64,000 bases of DNA from CAWAHD01 sp963781785. Lineage in GTDB: Bacteria > Planctomycetota > Planctomycetia > Isosphaerales > Isosphaeraceae. Each line of letters begins with the position of its first letter. The stretch's first letter is position 1. Below are positions 7,493-16,990 of this stretch, one piece after another. The notes beneath the pieces were generated by a model that worked only from the letters and a program-made list of their open reading frames with translations, made no database searches and was not told the DNA's origin. Both the position numbers and the translations under genes were made by a program. The DNA lies in the NCBI GenBank assembly GCA_963781785.1, contig CAWAHD010000002.1, positions 4,588,001 to 4,652,000 on the forward strand, in the 5' to 3' direction.

Positions 7493-10147
7493 ATGAATCC
7501 GACGGTCTTTGCAATGCGGCGCCCGATCACGACCATGATGCTGGTCGTGGCCCTGATCAGCGGCGGCGCGCTGGCCTACAACAGGATGCGAGTGGATATC
7601 TTCCCCGCGCTGAATGTGCCGAAGATCTACGTCTTCCTCGATTACATCGGCATGAGCCCCGACCAGATGGAAGGGTTCATCGTCAATCAGCTCGAGCTGT
7701 ATTTTCAGTACGTTGACGGCATCCAGGATATCAATACGCGTAACATTCAGCAGGTTGCGTTGACCGAGCTTTCGTTCTTCCCCGGCACCGACGTGGGGCA
7801 GGCGATTGCCCAGGTGGTGGCGATGTCGGACCGGGCGATGTCGTGGATGCCCAAGGGGACCTTGCCGCCGATGATCATGCGGATGGACTCCGGCAGCGTC
7901 CCGGTCGGCTATCTCGTATTTGAAAGCGAGCATACCTCGCTGGGCGCGATGGGCGACCTGGCTCAGAACATCATCCGGCCGCTGGTGCAGAAGTACGTCC
8001 CGGGCACGGTCGCGATCTCGCCATTTGGCCCGAACATGCGGTCGATCATCATCAACGTCGATCCGCAGAAGCTGCTCGACTACAACCTCACTCCACAGCA
8101 GGTCATCGAGGCCGTGGCCAAGGGAAACACGATCATTCCGGCGGGAAACATCTACGTCAAGGATTCGATGCCGGTGGTCGCCAATAACGCGACCGTCGTC
8201 GACATCCATGAGATGGGCACGATCCCGCTCAAGATGGAGAAGAACGTCTATCTCCGCGACGTGGCGACCATCCAGGACGATATTGACATTACTTACGGCT
8301 ACGCGCTCGTCAACGGCAAGAAGTCGGTGTATCTGCCGATCATCAAGAAGGACACGGGGTCGACCCTGACCGTCGTTGCCGACGTCCACAAGGCGATGCA
8401 GACGTTCCGCGATGCCGTCCCCAAGGACGTGACGGTCAACTTCGAGTTCGACGAGTCGCCCACCGTGGTGGCGGCGGTCGAGAGCGTGGCGACCGAAGGG
8501 TTGATCGGCGCGGGCTTGACGGGGCTCATGATCCTCTTGTTCCTCGGCGACCTCCGCAGCGTGATCGTCGTCGTCTCCAATATCCCGCTCGCCCTCCTGG
8601 GTTCGCTCTTCGGACTGTGGATTACCGGCAACACGATCAACATCATGTCGCTGGGCGGCATGGCGCTGGCGATCGGCATCCTGGTCGACGAGGCGACGGT
8701 GACCATCGAGAACGTTCACGTGCAGATGGGGCACACGCCCAATCTCGCCACGGCGGTGCTGCGCGCGAGCAACGCCACGGCGGTCCCGCGGCTCCTGGCT
8801 CTACTCTGCATCCTGTCGGTCTTCATCCCGGCATTCATCATGGCCGACCCGCTCCGCTCGCTGTTCATGCCACTGACCTTGGGAGTCGGCTTCGCGATGA
8901 TCTCGTCGTACCTCCTCTCCAGCACGTTCGTGCCGATCCTGTGCGTGAGCCTCCTCAAGCACATGGGCGGGCATGGCGAGGGGAAGCCCGGGCTGTTCGA
9001 CCGGATGCTCAAGGTGTACGGCAAGGTTGTCGGCTGGTTCGTCCACCTGCGCTACCTGGTCGTGCCGGCTTATCTCGGGGCATGTGGCCTCGTCCTGGGG
9101 GCCCTGGGGTTGCAGGTGGGCACCGAGCTCTTTCCCCAGGTCGACTCGGGGCAATTTGTGCTCCGGTTCCGGCCGCCGCCCGGCTCGAACTTCGAGTTGA
9201 CGCGCCAGATGGCGCAGAAGTGCCTCGAGGAGATCGAGCACGAGGCGAAGCCCGAGAACATCGAGATCACGATGGGTTATGTGGGCCAGGTTGCCCCCAA
9301 CTTCGGCATCGACAACATGGTGCTGTTCATGCGCGGTCCCGACGACGGCCAGTTGCGCGTCGCCCTCCGCGAGACCAGCGGGATCAAGCTCGCCGAGTTC
9401 CGCGAGCGGCTCCGCAAGCTCCTCCCCGAGCGGGTGATCCCCTGGCTGACCGAGCGGATGGTGCAAGGCGGACTGTCCCGGCCCGAGGCGGAAAAGCAAG
9501 CCAAGCTGTCGACCTTCGGCTTCGAGCCCGGTGATATCGTGACCAAGGTCATGAGCTTCGGCTCGCTGACGCCGATCTCGGTCCGCGTGGTCGGCACCGA
9601 TCTCAGGGATGTCCGGTCGCATGCGGAAAAGATCGCCGCCAACATGAAGCGCATCCCCTACCTCCGCGACGTCCAGTTCGAGCAGACGCTCGACTACCCC
9701 ACGGTCGAAGTCGACATCGACCGGGAAAAGGCGGGGCTCTCCGGCGCCAAGGTCGAGGATGTGGCTCATGCACTCGTCATGTCGACGGCTTCGACCCGGT
9801 TCCACTCGCTCAACTACTGGGTGGACGTCAAGACCGGCTTCGACTACCTGGTCCAGCTTCAGATGCCGCCCCTCCGCATGGAAAAGCCGGAAGATGTCGA
9901 GACCTTGCCGATCCGATCGGTCAACCCCGAGGTCAACCTGATGATCCGCGACGTGGCGATGGTCGGAACCGGTTTGCGTCCGGGCGAGCTGGACCGAGAC
10001 ATGTCGCAACGGTACCTGACCCTTACCGCCAACGTCGAAGGCGAGGACATGGGCCGGGCGTCCAACCAGGTCGCCGAGGCGGTCGACGCCGCCGGGGATC
10101 CCCCCGCGGCGTGCGGGTCGAGAAAATGGGCCAGCTCCAGCCCATGA
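7493..10147 (+). CDS. RND-family efflux transporter, N-terminal four-fifths (frame broken at 3' end)
   Basis: Inner-membrane RND pump, proton-driven export in the tripartite efflux system. The first transmembrane helix follows MNPTVFAMRRPITTMMLVV; periplasmic porter segments come next. TM helices 2-6 lie at about residues 340-490 (LIGAGLTGLMILLFLGDLRS, NIMSLGGMALAIGILVDEAT). The motif GILVDEATVTIENVH corresponds to the proton-relay segment of HAE/CusA-type pumps, which often have VDDAIVVVEN; here the second acid is Glu. The reading frame leaves the family pattern at 10100-10105, a run of six C after GAT. A -1 shift there (or one extra C) would continue as DPPRGVRVEKMGQ into the next open frame. 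The 3' end of this frame after that point is not real pump sequence. Confidence 0.85.
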   Translation: MNPTVFAMRRPITTMMLVVALISGGALAYNRMRVDIFPALNVPKIYVFLDYIGMSPDQMEGFIVNQLELYFQYVDGIQDINTRNIQQVALTELSFFPGTDVGQAIAQVVAMSDRAMSWMPKGTLPPMIMRMDSGSVPVGYLVFESEHTSLGAMGDLAQNIIRPLVQKYVPGTVAISPFGPNMRSIIINVDPQKLLDYNLTPQQVIEAVAKGNTIIPAGNIYVKDSMPVVANNATVVDIHEMGTIPLKMEKNVYLRDVATIQDDIDITYGYALVNGKKSVYLPIIKKDTGSTLTVVADVHKAMQTFRDAVPKDVTVNFEFDESPTVVAAVESVATEGLIGAGLTGLMILLFLGDLRSVIVVVSNIPLALLGSLFGLWITGNTINIMSLGGMALAIGILVDEATVTIENVHVQMGHTPNLATAVLRASNATAVPRLLALLCILSVFIPAFIMADPLRSLFMPLTLGVGFAMISSYLLSSTFVPILCVSLLKHMGGHGEGKPGLFDRMLKVYGKVVGWFVHLRYLVVPAYLGACGLVLGALGLQVGTELFPQVDSGQFVLRFRPPPGSNFELTRQMAQKCLEEIEHEAKPENIEITMGYVGQVAPNFGIDNMVLFMRGPDDGQLRVALRETSGIKLAEFRERLRKLLPERVIPWLTERMVQGGLSRPEAEKQAKLSTFGFEPGDIVTKVMSFGSLTPISVRVVGTDLRDVRSHAEKIAANMKRIPYLRDVQFEQTLDYPTVEVDIDREKAGLSGAKVEDVAHALVMSTASTRFHSLNYWVDVKTGFDYLVQLQMPPLRMEKPEDVETLPIRSVNPEVNLMIRDVAMVGTGLRPGELDRDMSQRYLTLTANVEGEDMGRASNQVAEAVDAAGDPPAACGSRKWASSSP

Positions 10148-10842
10148 GGGAGATGTTCATGGCGCTCGGCGTCGGACTGGGCGTCGCTGTGTTCGTGATC
10201 TTCGTGCTCTTGACGGCCTATTTTCAGTCGCCGCGCCTGTCGCTGATCTCGATCGGAGCGGTGCCGGGCGTGCTCGCGGGCATCGCGGTCATCCTCTACT
10301 TCACCAACACATCCCTCAACATCGAGTCGTTCATGGGCTCGATCATGTGCCTGGGCGTCTCGGTGTCGAACTCCGTGATGCTCGTGACCTTCATGGACGA
10401 GCACTGGAAACAGGGATCGCACTCCGTCCAGGCGGCCATCATCGGCGCGGGTGAGCGTCTGCGCCCGATTCTGATGACCGCCTGCGCGATGACCGTGGGC
10501 ATGGTGCCGATGGCGCTGGCCCTGGAGCGCGGCAGCCAGATGCAGGCCCCGCTCGGACTGGCGGTGATCGGCGGGCTCGTGATGTCGACCTTCGCCACCC
10601 TGCTCGTGCTCCCCTCGATCTTCGCCGTCGTGATCGGCAACAAGGTGGCACACTCGCCCTCTATGGATCCCGAAGACCCTCATAGCTCGCACTACGACCC
10701 GGACATGTTCGCCGAGGACAGCCAGCAAGTGCCGCACCATTCGCACACAGCCGCTCTTGACGACGCCGCAAACGGTGGCGACGGGTCGCAGCCTGACCCT
10801 GAGCCACACCCGCATTCATCCCCCCCGTTTGGAGAACCGTGA
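10111..10842 (+). CDS. RND-family efflux transporter, C-terminal part (in -1 frame)
   Basis: A 243-residue continuation of the pump encoded from 7493. It contains the last transmembrane bundle: MGQLQPMREMFMALGVGLGV, YFQSPRLSLISIGAVPGVLA, SFMGSIMCLGVSVSNSVMLV (the 'G..VsNsIllv' motif of RND TM10-11) and LRPILMTACAMTVGMVPMAL, followed by a His/Asp-rich cytoplasmic tail. Joined to the upstream frame it makes about 1,115 residues, a normal RND length. The GTG at 10111 could restart translation but would give only the last helices, so this is not an independent gene. The stop at 10840-10842 overlaps the start region of the adaptor gene. The break is a homopolymer indel: mutation, sequencing error or, less likely, programmed slippage. 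Confidence 0.8.
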   Translation: MRVEKMGQLQPMREMFMALGVGLGVAVFVIFVLLTAYFQSPRLSLISIGAVPGVLAGIAVILYFTNTSLNIESFMGSIMCLGVSVSNSVMLVTFMDEHWKQGSHSVQAAIIGAGERLRPILMTACAMTVGMVPMALALERGSQMQAPLGLAVIGGLVMSTFATLLVLPSIFAVVIGNKVAHSPSMDPEDPHSSHYDPDMFAEDSQQVPHHSHTAALDDAANGGDGSQPDPEPHPHSSPPFGEP

Positions 10843-10943
10843 TGGCATCACCCTTTACACCGAAGTCGTTCTTGCACCTCGAACCTGGATATCGTTCCGG
10901 GGCGGTTGCTCGCACGCACCGCCCCTTCATCTGGAGGTCCCTG

Positions 10944-12452
10944 ATGCACCGTCCCCTGTCGCTCATGGTTTCGGAACGTTCTTCCGTCTGCCGCTGGCTG
11001 GTGCTGGGTGTGATCGCCGCCCTCGCGGCGCCGGGATGCGGACACAATGCCAAGATCGATTTCACGACGGTCGCCACGCCTCCCACCGTGCAGGTCATCA
11101 ACCCACCGATCCGGAACATCGTCCGGGTTGTCGGTCAACCCAGCTTCATCGAGGCTTTCGAGCGCACGTCGGTCTATCCGAAATTGACTGCTTATATCAA
11201 AGAGTGGAAAGTGGACATTGGCGACAAGGTGAAGAAGAACCAGGTACTCGCCACCCTGTTCGTGCCGGAGCTGGAAGAGGATCACAAGACGAAGATGGCG
11301 ACGGTCGAGCTCGACAAGGAACGGGTCGACCTGGCCCAGAAGCTGGTGGAAGTCGCCGACGCGAACGTCAAGGCGGCCGATGCGAGCCTCAAAGAGGCCA
11401 GGGCAATCCTCGACAAATTCGAGGCCGAGGTCGAGCGCTGGGACTCGGAGGTCAAGCGGCTTGACCACGAGGTCAAGAGGGGCATCATCGACCCCCAGGT
11501 CCTCCTCGAGTCAACCAATCAGTGGAAGGCGAGCATCGCCGCCAGGGGCGCGGCCAAGGCCACCATCATGAGGGCCGAGGCGGAGCTGCTCTCCCGCCAG
11601 GCCGCGCTCGAAAAAGCCAAGGTCGACGTCTCGGTCGCGCTGGCTGCCCTGGTCGTCGCCGAGAGCGAAGAGCGTCGGCTCCAGGCCTGGGTCGGCTACC
11701 TTGTGCTCCCCGCGCCTTTCGATGGCGTGATCGTGACCCGCAATGCCAATACCTTCGACTTCGTCCTGCCCACCTCCGGCGATCCCACCGCGATGGACCA
11801 TTCGACCCACCTCTCGCCCAGCGGTAAAGCCGCGCCGATCTACGTGGTCGATCGCACCGACAAGGTCCGGATCTTCGTCGATATCCCCGAGCAGGACGCC
11901 AACTACGTCACCGTCGGGACCAAGGCGACCGTCCTCGCCAAGGCCTACCGGGACGAGCCCATCGCGGGCACCGTCACGCGCACCTCGTGGGCACTTAACA
12001 TCAAGAGCCGCACGCTCCGCGCCGAGATCGACCTGCCCAATCCCAACAGCCAGCTCTTGCCGGGCATGTTCGCGTACGCCAAGGTGTTGATCGAGCGCCC
12101 CGGCGTCCGGGCCCTCCCGCTGTCGGCCCTCACCCACGCCGGCGAGAAGACCTTCTGCTGGAAATACAACAACGGCCGTGCCATCCGGACCGAGATCCAG
12201 ACGGGCGTCCGGGACGGCGAGTGGATCGAGGTCACCAATATCCAGCTCCCGCCGACACCGGATGGCGGCGATCCCTGGGCGCCGGTCAACGGCTCGGAAC
12301 AAGTGATCCTGGGCGACGTGTCCATTCTGTCCGATGGCGGACTCGTGCAGGTCGCCCCAGCCGAGAAACTGGAGAAAGTCGCCAGCGCCAGCACCATCTC
12401 CAGTCCTCTGGTCGCGCTGGAAAAACAAGCCAAGGCTGGAAAGAAAAACTAG
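10944..12452 (+). CDS. Efflux RND periplasmic adaptor (membrane fusion) lipoprotein
   Basis: A 502-residue HlyD/AcrA-type adaptor that links the RND pump to the TolC channel. The start is the ATG at 10944, with CTGGAGG seven bases upstream; this places a lipoprotein signal LVLGVIAALAAPGC near the N-terminus, with Cys in the lipobox AAPGC. An open extension upstream to 10839 overlaps the pump stop but destroys the signal. Domains in order: first half of the lipoyl domain (VYPKLTAYIKEWKVDIGDKV), a long alpha hairpin of Ala/Glu/Lys-rich coiled coil (about residues 100-250), second lipoyl half (LPAPFDGVIVTRNANTFDFV), a beta barrel (VRIFVDIPEQDANYV) and a membrane-proximal domain (RALPLSALTHAGEKTF). 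Encoded directly after the pump. Confidence 0.88.
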   Translation: MHRPLSLMVSERSSVCRWLVLGVIAALAAPGCGHNAKIDFTTVATPPTVQVINPPIRNIVRVVGQPSFIEAFERTSVYPKLTAYIKEWKVDIGDKVKKNQVLATLFVPELEEDHKTKMATVELDKERVDLAQKLVEVADANVKAADASLKEARAILDKFEAEVERWDSEVKRLDHEVKRGIIDPQVLLESTNQWKASIAARGAAKATIMRAEAELLSRQAALEKAKVDVSVALAALVVAESEERRLQAWVGYLVLPAPFDGVIVTRNANTFDFVLPTSGDPTAMDHSTHLSPSGKAAPIYVVDRTDKVRIFVDIPEQDANYVTVGTKATVLAKAYRDEPIAGTVTRTSWALNIKSRTLRAEIDLPNPNSQLLPGMFAYAKVLIERPGVRALPLSALTHAGEKTFCWKYNNGRAIRTEIQTGVRDGEWIEVTNIQLPPTPDGGDPWAPVNGSEQVILGDVSILSDGGLVQVAPAEKLEKVASASTISSPLVALEKQAKAGKKN

Positions 12453-12664
12453 GCTGTCGTCGGCACGGATGAAGCCAGACAAACGCGCGGGCGTTCAGCC
12501 CATGGCTCTCGAAAAGAGTTTCGCGCGGATCGCGATGACTCAGTACGACTGCGCTGATCCAACAAACAGGGTCGATTGCCCAGGCAGTCCCTACCCCTTC
12601 TCTGCGTCTGACGTTTGTGGTAGGATCGATTCACGACGATCGACGCTTCCTGGGGAGACGACTG

Positions 12665-13906
12665 ATGCATGCCTACCTGATGGGGGTGCTTGTCTTATTG
12701 AACGGGCAGACCGGGCAGCCCCCTCTAGCGAGCACGTCGGCGTCGGCGCAGGCGCCGGCAGAGGAGTATCGTGAGTTGCTGGCGATGTATCAGTCTGCTG
12801 TGCGAGAAGTTCTTGAATCACACAAGCAAGGCGACGCGACCCGGAAGCTGTTCCAGGATGCCACAAAGCCGGACAAGATCGCCCGGTTCATGGAGCTTGT
12901 GCGAGATCATCCCGGCGACCCTGACGCGGTCGATGCCCTCGTCTGGATCAGCAAATTCAGTCCATGGCCGCACACGGAGCCTCAGTCGAGTGACGGAGAC
13001 GAGGCCCGCTCGATCCTGGTGCGCGATTACATGCTTAGCCCGAGGATCGCCATTGCGTTACCCGGAGTTTTGGAGACAGCTTCGGCATCAGACACCGCTG
13101 AGCGGCTCTACCGAGAGGCGCTCGCCCGCAGTCCCCATCGCGAAGTCCAGGGGCGCGCCTGTTTCTGGTTGGCTCGGTTTCTCAAGGGTCAAGCCGATTG
13201 GATTCGCATATTGAAGGACGAGGCTGGGAACGCACAACGGGTGCCAGGAGCTCGAAACGCAACTTCCCGCGCCAGGAAACGCTGGGGCGAGGACGCTCTG
13301 AAGCGGCTCACCGAGAAGAACCTCGAGCTCGTCGCCGGAGAAGCCGAGGCGCTCTTCGAGCGGGCCCTGAAGGAGTACCCCGATATTTCGGCGTACGGTT
13401 ACGCCGACGACCTCGGCTCGATCGGCGAGGCTGCCCGCGCGGAGTTGCGATCGATCCGCGAGTTCGCGGTCGGCCAGGTCTCCGCTGAGATTACAGGCGT
13501 GGACATCGACGGTGAACGCTTCAAGTTAAGTGACTATCGCGGACGCGTCGTCGTTCTGACATTCTCAGGCAACTGGTGCGGTCCCTGCCGGGCGATGTAT
13601 CCGCAGGAGCGTAAAATGGTCGATCGCCTCAAGGACAAACCGTTTGTTCTGCTTTTCGTCAACACCGATCAGGAAAAGGCGACCCTGCAAAAGGCAATCG
13701 CCGCGGGCGAGATCACCTGGCGATGCTGGTGCGATGGAGGCACGACCGGCCCGATCACCACAAAGTGGCTGGTCAAGGAGTTCCCGACGACCTACGTCCT
13801 GGATCACAAGGGCGTCATCCGATTCAAGAACCTCAAAGACCAACCGCTCGATGACGCGATCAATAAACTGCTCGAGGAGGTCGCGGCATCGCCCGTGAGA
13901 AAATGA
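12665..13906 (+). CDS. Secreted thioredoxin-fold (TlpA/ResA-like) protein with helical N-terminal domain
   Basis: A 413-residue protein from the ATG at 12665 (GGGGAGACG upstream), which gives the signal-like MHAYLMGVLVLLNGQTGQ. Residues 40-270 form a TPR-like helical domain (AERLYREALARSPHREVQGRA, EALFERALKEYPDISAYGYA). Residues 280-405 are an AhpC-TSA/redoxin domain: VDIDGERFKLSDYRGRVVVL, then the CXXC site WCGPC at about 304-308, and the cis-Pro region PTTYVLDHKG. In planctomycetes such proteins are exported thiol-disulfide oxidoreductases, often reductants or isomerases in the periplasm; the substrate is unknown. It is followed by a hairpin at 13959. Confidence 0.82.
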   Translation: MHAYLMGVLVLLNGQTGQPPLASTSASAQAPAEEYRELLAMYQSAVREVLESHKQGDATRKLFQDATKPDKIARFMELVRDHPGDPDAVDALVWISKFSPWPHTEPQSSDGDEARSILVRDYMLSPRIAIALPGVLETASASDTAERLYREALARSPHREVQGRACFWLARFLKGQADWIRILKDEAGNAQRVPGARNATSRARKRWGEDALKRLTEKNLELVAGEAEALFERALKEYPDISAYGYADDLGSIGEAARAELRSIREFAVGQVSAEITGVDIDGERFKLSDYRGRVVVLTFSGNWCGPCRAMYPQERKMVDRLKDKPFVLLFVNTDQEKATLQKAIAAGEITWRCWCDGGTTGPITTKWLVKEFPTTYVLDHKGVIRFKNLKDQPLDDAINKLLEEVAASPVRK

Positions 13907-13958
13907 AGCCGAGGATCGACCGCCGCCACGTTGCCGGCGACGTCGGTGAGACGGTCAT

Positions 13959-13983
13959 AGCACCCCGCGTGTTTCCGGGTGCT
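13959..13983 (+). terminator. Hairpin downstream of thioredoxin-fold gene
   Basis: AGCACCC at 13959-13965 pairs perfectly with GGGTGCT at 13977-13983 around an 11-base loop, about 50 bases after the stop codon. There is no clear U-tract, so intrinsic termination is only possible, not certain. Confidence 0.3.
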
Positions 13984-14103
13984 TCGGTCCTGATGACCGA
14001 GTGCCAGTGCGCTTCCCTTCACGTCTCTTGCAAAGGAAAGGCCGATTGACGCTAATGAACGAAGTCCCGGAACGTCGCTCGGTCCAAGAGGCAGCGCCAT
14101 ATC

Positions 14104-16599
14104 ATGCGATCATTGATCCGAGTCTTTCTGGCCGGGCTGCTGTGTCTGGCGATGGCCGCCGGCGCGGTGTTCTGGCTCTTGAACCGTCCTTCGGCGACTC
14201 GAAGACAGGCTGACCGGGCTGGTCGTGCGAATACCAAGGCGGAGACCGCGCGCGAAGACCGCGAGGCGCCTCCAGAGACCGGCGCGGGTGGACGGCCGCA
14301 CGTCTACACCATCGCGTTTGACAAGTTCGAAGACGGCGGTTATGGAGCCGCCGTCAAATTCATGGCTCCGATCAAAGACCTTGGTTCGCTTCAGGAACTT
14401 CGCGAATCCGTTCGCGGGCGTGGCCGTCGCGGGATCGCCGCGGTCCACGCGAAATACGACCAGCTCACGCTCGACTCCCCGCCGAAAACAGACCAGTGCC
14501 GCAAAAAGGCGTCCCTCGAACAAGAGCTCGGCTTCTTGTACATGTATGAGGGAAAATTCCTCGAGGCCGGGTCCTGGCTCGAGAAAGCACTCCAGACCGC
14601 TCGCACTCACAATCTGCCTGGCGCGAGCCGGAGCCGGCTGTTGGCTCTCCTGGGAATCGTCGCCATGAGGCGCGGCGAGATCGAGAATTGTCTCGAGTGC
14701 GTGGGCCCGTCAAGCTGCATCTTTCCGATCGCTCGCGAAAGCATTCATCAGAATCAGGCCGGCTCGCGCGAGGCCGTCAAGTGGTTCACTGCCTACCTCG
14801 AGGAGTCGCCGCGAGATCTCCGAGTGATCTGGCTGCTGGATATCGCGTACATGACGCTGGGTGAATATCCTGAGAAGGTTCCATCACAATACCTGCTGCC
14901 CAAGGAAATGTTCCGCTCAGAAGCCGAGACGGGCCGGTTCCAGAATGTGGCGCTGTGGGTGGGACTGGGCATGCGCGGGCCGAATCTCGCAGGCGGGAGC
15001 GTGTTCGACGATTTCAATGGCGACGGGCTGCCCGATCTTTTCTCGACGTCGCTCGACGCCGACCTCGGGGCAACGCTCTTCCTCAACCGCGGCGATGGAA
15101 CGTTTAACGACCATTCGGCCGAGTCGGGTCTCGGTGACCAGGTCTACGCTCTGAACGTCACCCGCGCCGACTTCGACAACGATGGTGACCTCGATGTCTT
15201 GCTGTTGCGCGGTGCCTGGGAGCAGCCGCTCAGGCTCTCGCTGTTGCGCAATAACGGAGCCGGTGCTTTCGAAGATGTCACCGTCAAGAGCGGGCTCGCC
15301 GAGCCGATCGCCAGCGAGTCGGCGGCTTGGGGCGACTATGACAATGATGGGCTGATCGATGTGTTCGTCTGCGGCGAGTATCTTCCCCCAGGTGGGACCG
15401 AATCCTCGGGCACGCACGACCCCCGCAATCGCTGCCGGTTGTATCACAACCAGGGCGACGGCACGTTCAAGAACGTCGCCCAGGCGGCGGGTGTCACCGA
15501 CGAGCGGTGCGCCAAGGGATCGGCGTGGGGCGACTACGACGACGACGGCCAGCTCGACCTCTTCGTGTCGAACATGGGCCAGCCATGCCGCCTCTTTCAC
15601 AACGAAGGCAAAGGCAAGTTCCGCGACGTTGCCCCCGAGCTTGGCATCACCGGGCCTTCCTACAGCTTTGCGTGCTGGTTCTGGGATTTCGACAATGACG
15701 GTGCCCTGGACCTCTATGTCAACGACTACAGCGCACGAATCGCCGAGGTCCTCACGAGCGCGATGCGAGTGAAGGTCGAGGGTACTAGCCGGCCCCATCT
15801 CTATCGCAACCTGGGTTCGGCTGGCTTCCGTGACGTCACGACCCAGGTGAATCTCGATCGCGCGATGGCGCCCATGGGCGCGAATTTCGGAGACATCGAC
15901 AACGACGGCTATCTCGACATCTACCTGGGCACAGGCGACATGTCGTACGAGGGCCTGGACGTCAACCTGATGTTCAAGAACCTCGACGGCCGCTGCTTTG
16001 TGGACGTGACGGCCAGTTCCGGCACCGGCCACCTCCAGAAGGGACACGGAGTTTCCTTTGCCGACTGGGACTGCGACGGCGACCTGGACCTGTTCGTGGA
16101 ACTCGGAGGTGCCACGCCCGGCGACCAAGGCTATAACGCCCTGTTCGAGAACCCCGGCCAGGGCCACCATTGGCTCAAGGTCACGCTCGTCGGCACCCAG
16201 ACCAATCGCTCGGCCATCGGGGCAAGAATCCGAGCCGATCTGGCCGCCGGAGACGGCCGCGTGCGGTCGGTCTACCGCACCATCGGCAGTGGCAGCAGCT
16301 CTGGCGGCAACAGCCTGGTGGAGACAATCGGCCTCAAAGATGCAACTCGCGTATCGGAGCTCACTGTCCACTGGCCAACCAGCCGGACGACTCAAACCTT
16401 TCGCGATATCGCCGCCGACCAGGCCATCGAGATCATGGAAGGATCCCATTCCTTCAAGCCGCTCCACCAGCGGCCGGGCTACCCCGCCGGCGACCCACGG
16501 TGGCGAACCCGCGGCCTCGCTCTGGCGCGCACGCAGCCGTTCGCCACGCCGTCGGAGCACGCTGCCGGCGTTCACGCTTCGAAGCGATCAGAGCGATAG
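14104..16599 (+). CDS. FG-GAP/VCBS repeat protein with C-terminal ASPIC/UnbV domain (CRTAC1-like), TPR N-terminus
   Basis: An 831-residue exported or membrane-anchored protein. Residues 5-28 form a hydrophobic segment (RVFLAGLLCLAMAAGAVFWLL). Residues 110-260 are TPR-like (EQELGFLYMYEGKFLEAGSW). Seven FG-GAP-type calcium-binding DxDxDG blocks follow, for example FDDFNGDGLPDLF, ADFDNDGDLDVLL, GDYDNDGLIDVFV, GDYDDDGQLDLFV, WDFDNDGALDLYV, GDIDNDGYLDIYL and ADWDCDGDLDLFV, which build a beta-propeller. The C-terminal ASPIC/UnbV domain reads WLKVTLVGTQTNRSAIGARI and then ELTVHWPTSRTTQTF. Planctomycetes carry many such proteins; roles in cell-surface adhesion or glycan binding are suspected but not proven. 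The tail after residue 790 is unstructured. Confidence 0.88.
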   Translation: MRSLIRVFLAGLLCLAMAAGAVFWLLNRPSATRRQADRAGRANTKAETAREDREAPPETGAGGRPHVYTIAFDKFEDGGYGAAVKFMAPIKDLGSLQELRESVRGRGRRGIAAVHAKYDQLTLDSPPKTDQCRKKASLEQELGFLYMYEGKFLEAGSWLEKALQTARTHNLPGASRSRLLALLGIVAMRRGEIENCLECVGPSSCIFPIARESIHQNQAGSREAVKWFTAYLEESPRDLRVIWLLDIAYMTLGEYPEKVPSQYLLPKEMFRSEAETGRFQNVALWVGLGMRGPNLAGGSVFDDFNGDGLPDLFSTSLDADLGATLFLNRGDGTFNDHSAESGLGDQVYALNVTRADFDNDGDLDVLLLRGAWEQPLRLSLLRNNGAGAFEDVTVKSGLAEPIASESAAWGDYDNDGLIDVFVCGEYLPPGGTESSGTHDPRNRCRLYHNQGDGTFKNVAQAAGVTDERCAKGSAWGDYDDDGQLDLFVSNMGQPCRLFHNEGKGKFRDVAPELGITGPSYSFACWFWDFDNDGALDLYVNDYSARIAEVLTSAMRVKVEGTSRPHLYRNLGSAGFRDVTTQVNLDRAMAPMGANFGDIDNDGYLDIYLGTGDMSYEGLDVNLMFKNLDGRCFVDVTASSGTGHLQKGHGVSFADWDCDGDLDLFVELGGATPGDQGYNALFENPGQGHHWLKVTLVGTQTNRSAIGARIRADLAAGDGRVRSVYRTIGSGSSSGGNSLVETIGLKDATRVSELTVHWPTSRTTQTFRDIAADQAIEIMEGSHSFKPLHQRPGYPAGDPRWRTRGLALARTQPFATPSEHAAGVHASKRSER

Positions 16600-16990
16600 G
16601 CGCGGTCGCGCGCGTGAACCGCAGATTCTAGACCCGTCGACTCTGCGTCCATCCCTTCAGCACGTGGGGACCGCCAGCACCTCTGCTCGAATGCATTCAC
16701 CACCCCGAGCGACCATTCATGCGTCGCCCGCACACGGCCGACTTGTGGAGGAATGTCCGGGTGCAGATCACGTCACCCAAGAGCCCTGCACCTTGCTGGA
16801 CCAGGTCGAGGGCCAGCGGAGACCCCGCCACCAGAAATGTCCACATCACAAAGTCAATCACGGCCATCTCCTTCGCAGAAGCGTACCCGCCTGGTCTCTT
16901 TCGGAAAGCCCGGCGGTGTTCGATTGTTGTCTCTTCAATAGTTCTCGCGAAGAATGGTGCGAAAGCCCTAGATCTTTTTTCGGAGCGATC
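16600..16990. other. Gene-free region upstream of ECF sigma gene
   Basis: About 390 bases with no convincing coding sequence. It should contain the promoter of the sigma/kinase pair that starts at 16991. I see no repeat or RNA gene. Confidence 0.4.

Noticed and set aside
7472..8734. Long minus-strand open frame opposite the RND pump
   Set aside because: Antisense to conserved RND sequence, His/Asp/Arg-rich, no motif.
16058..16990. Upstream in-frame extension of the ECF sigma gene
   Set aside because: Overlaps the ASPIC/UnbV gene in another frame; composition is not protein-like; the ATG at 16991 matches the family start.
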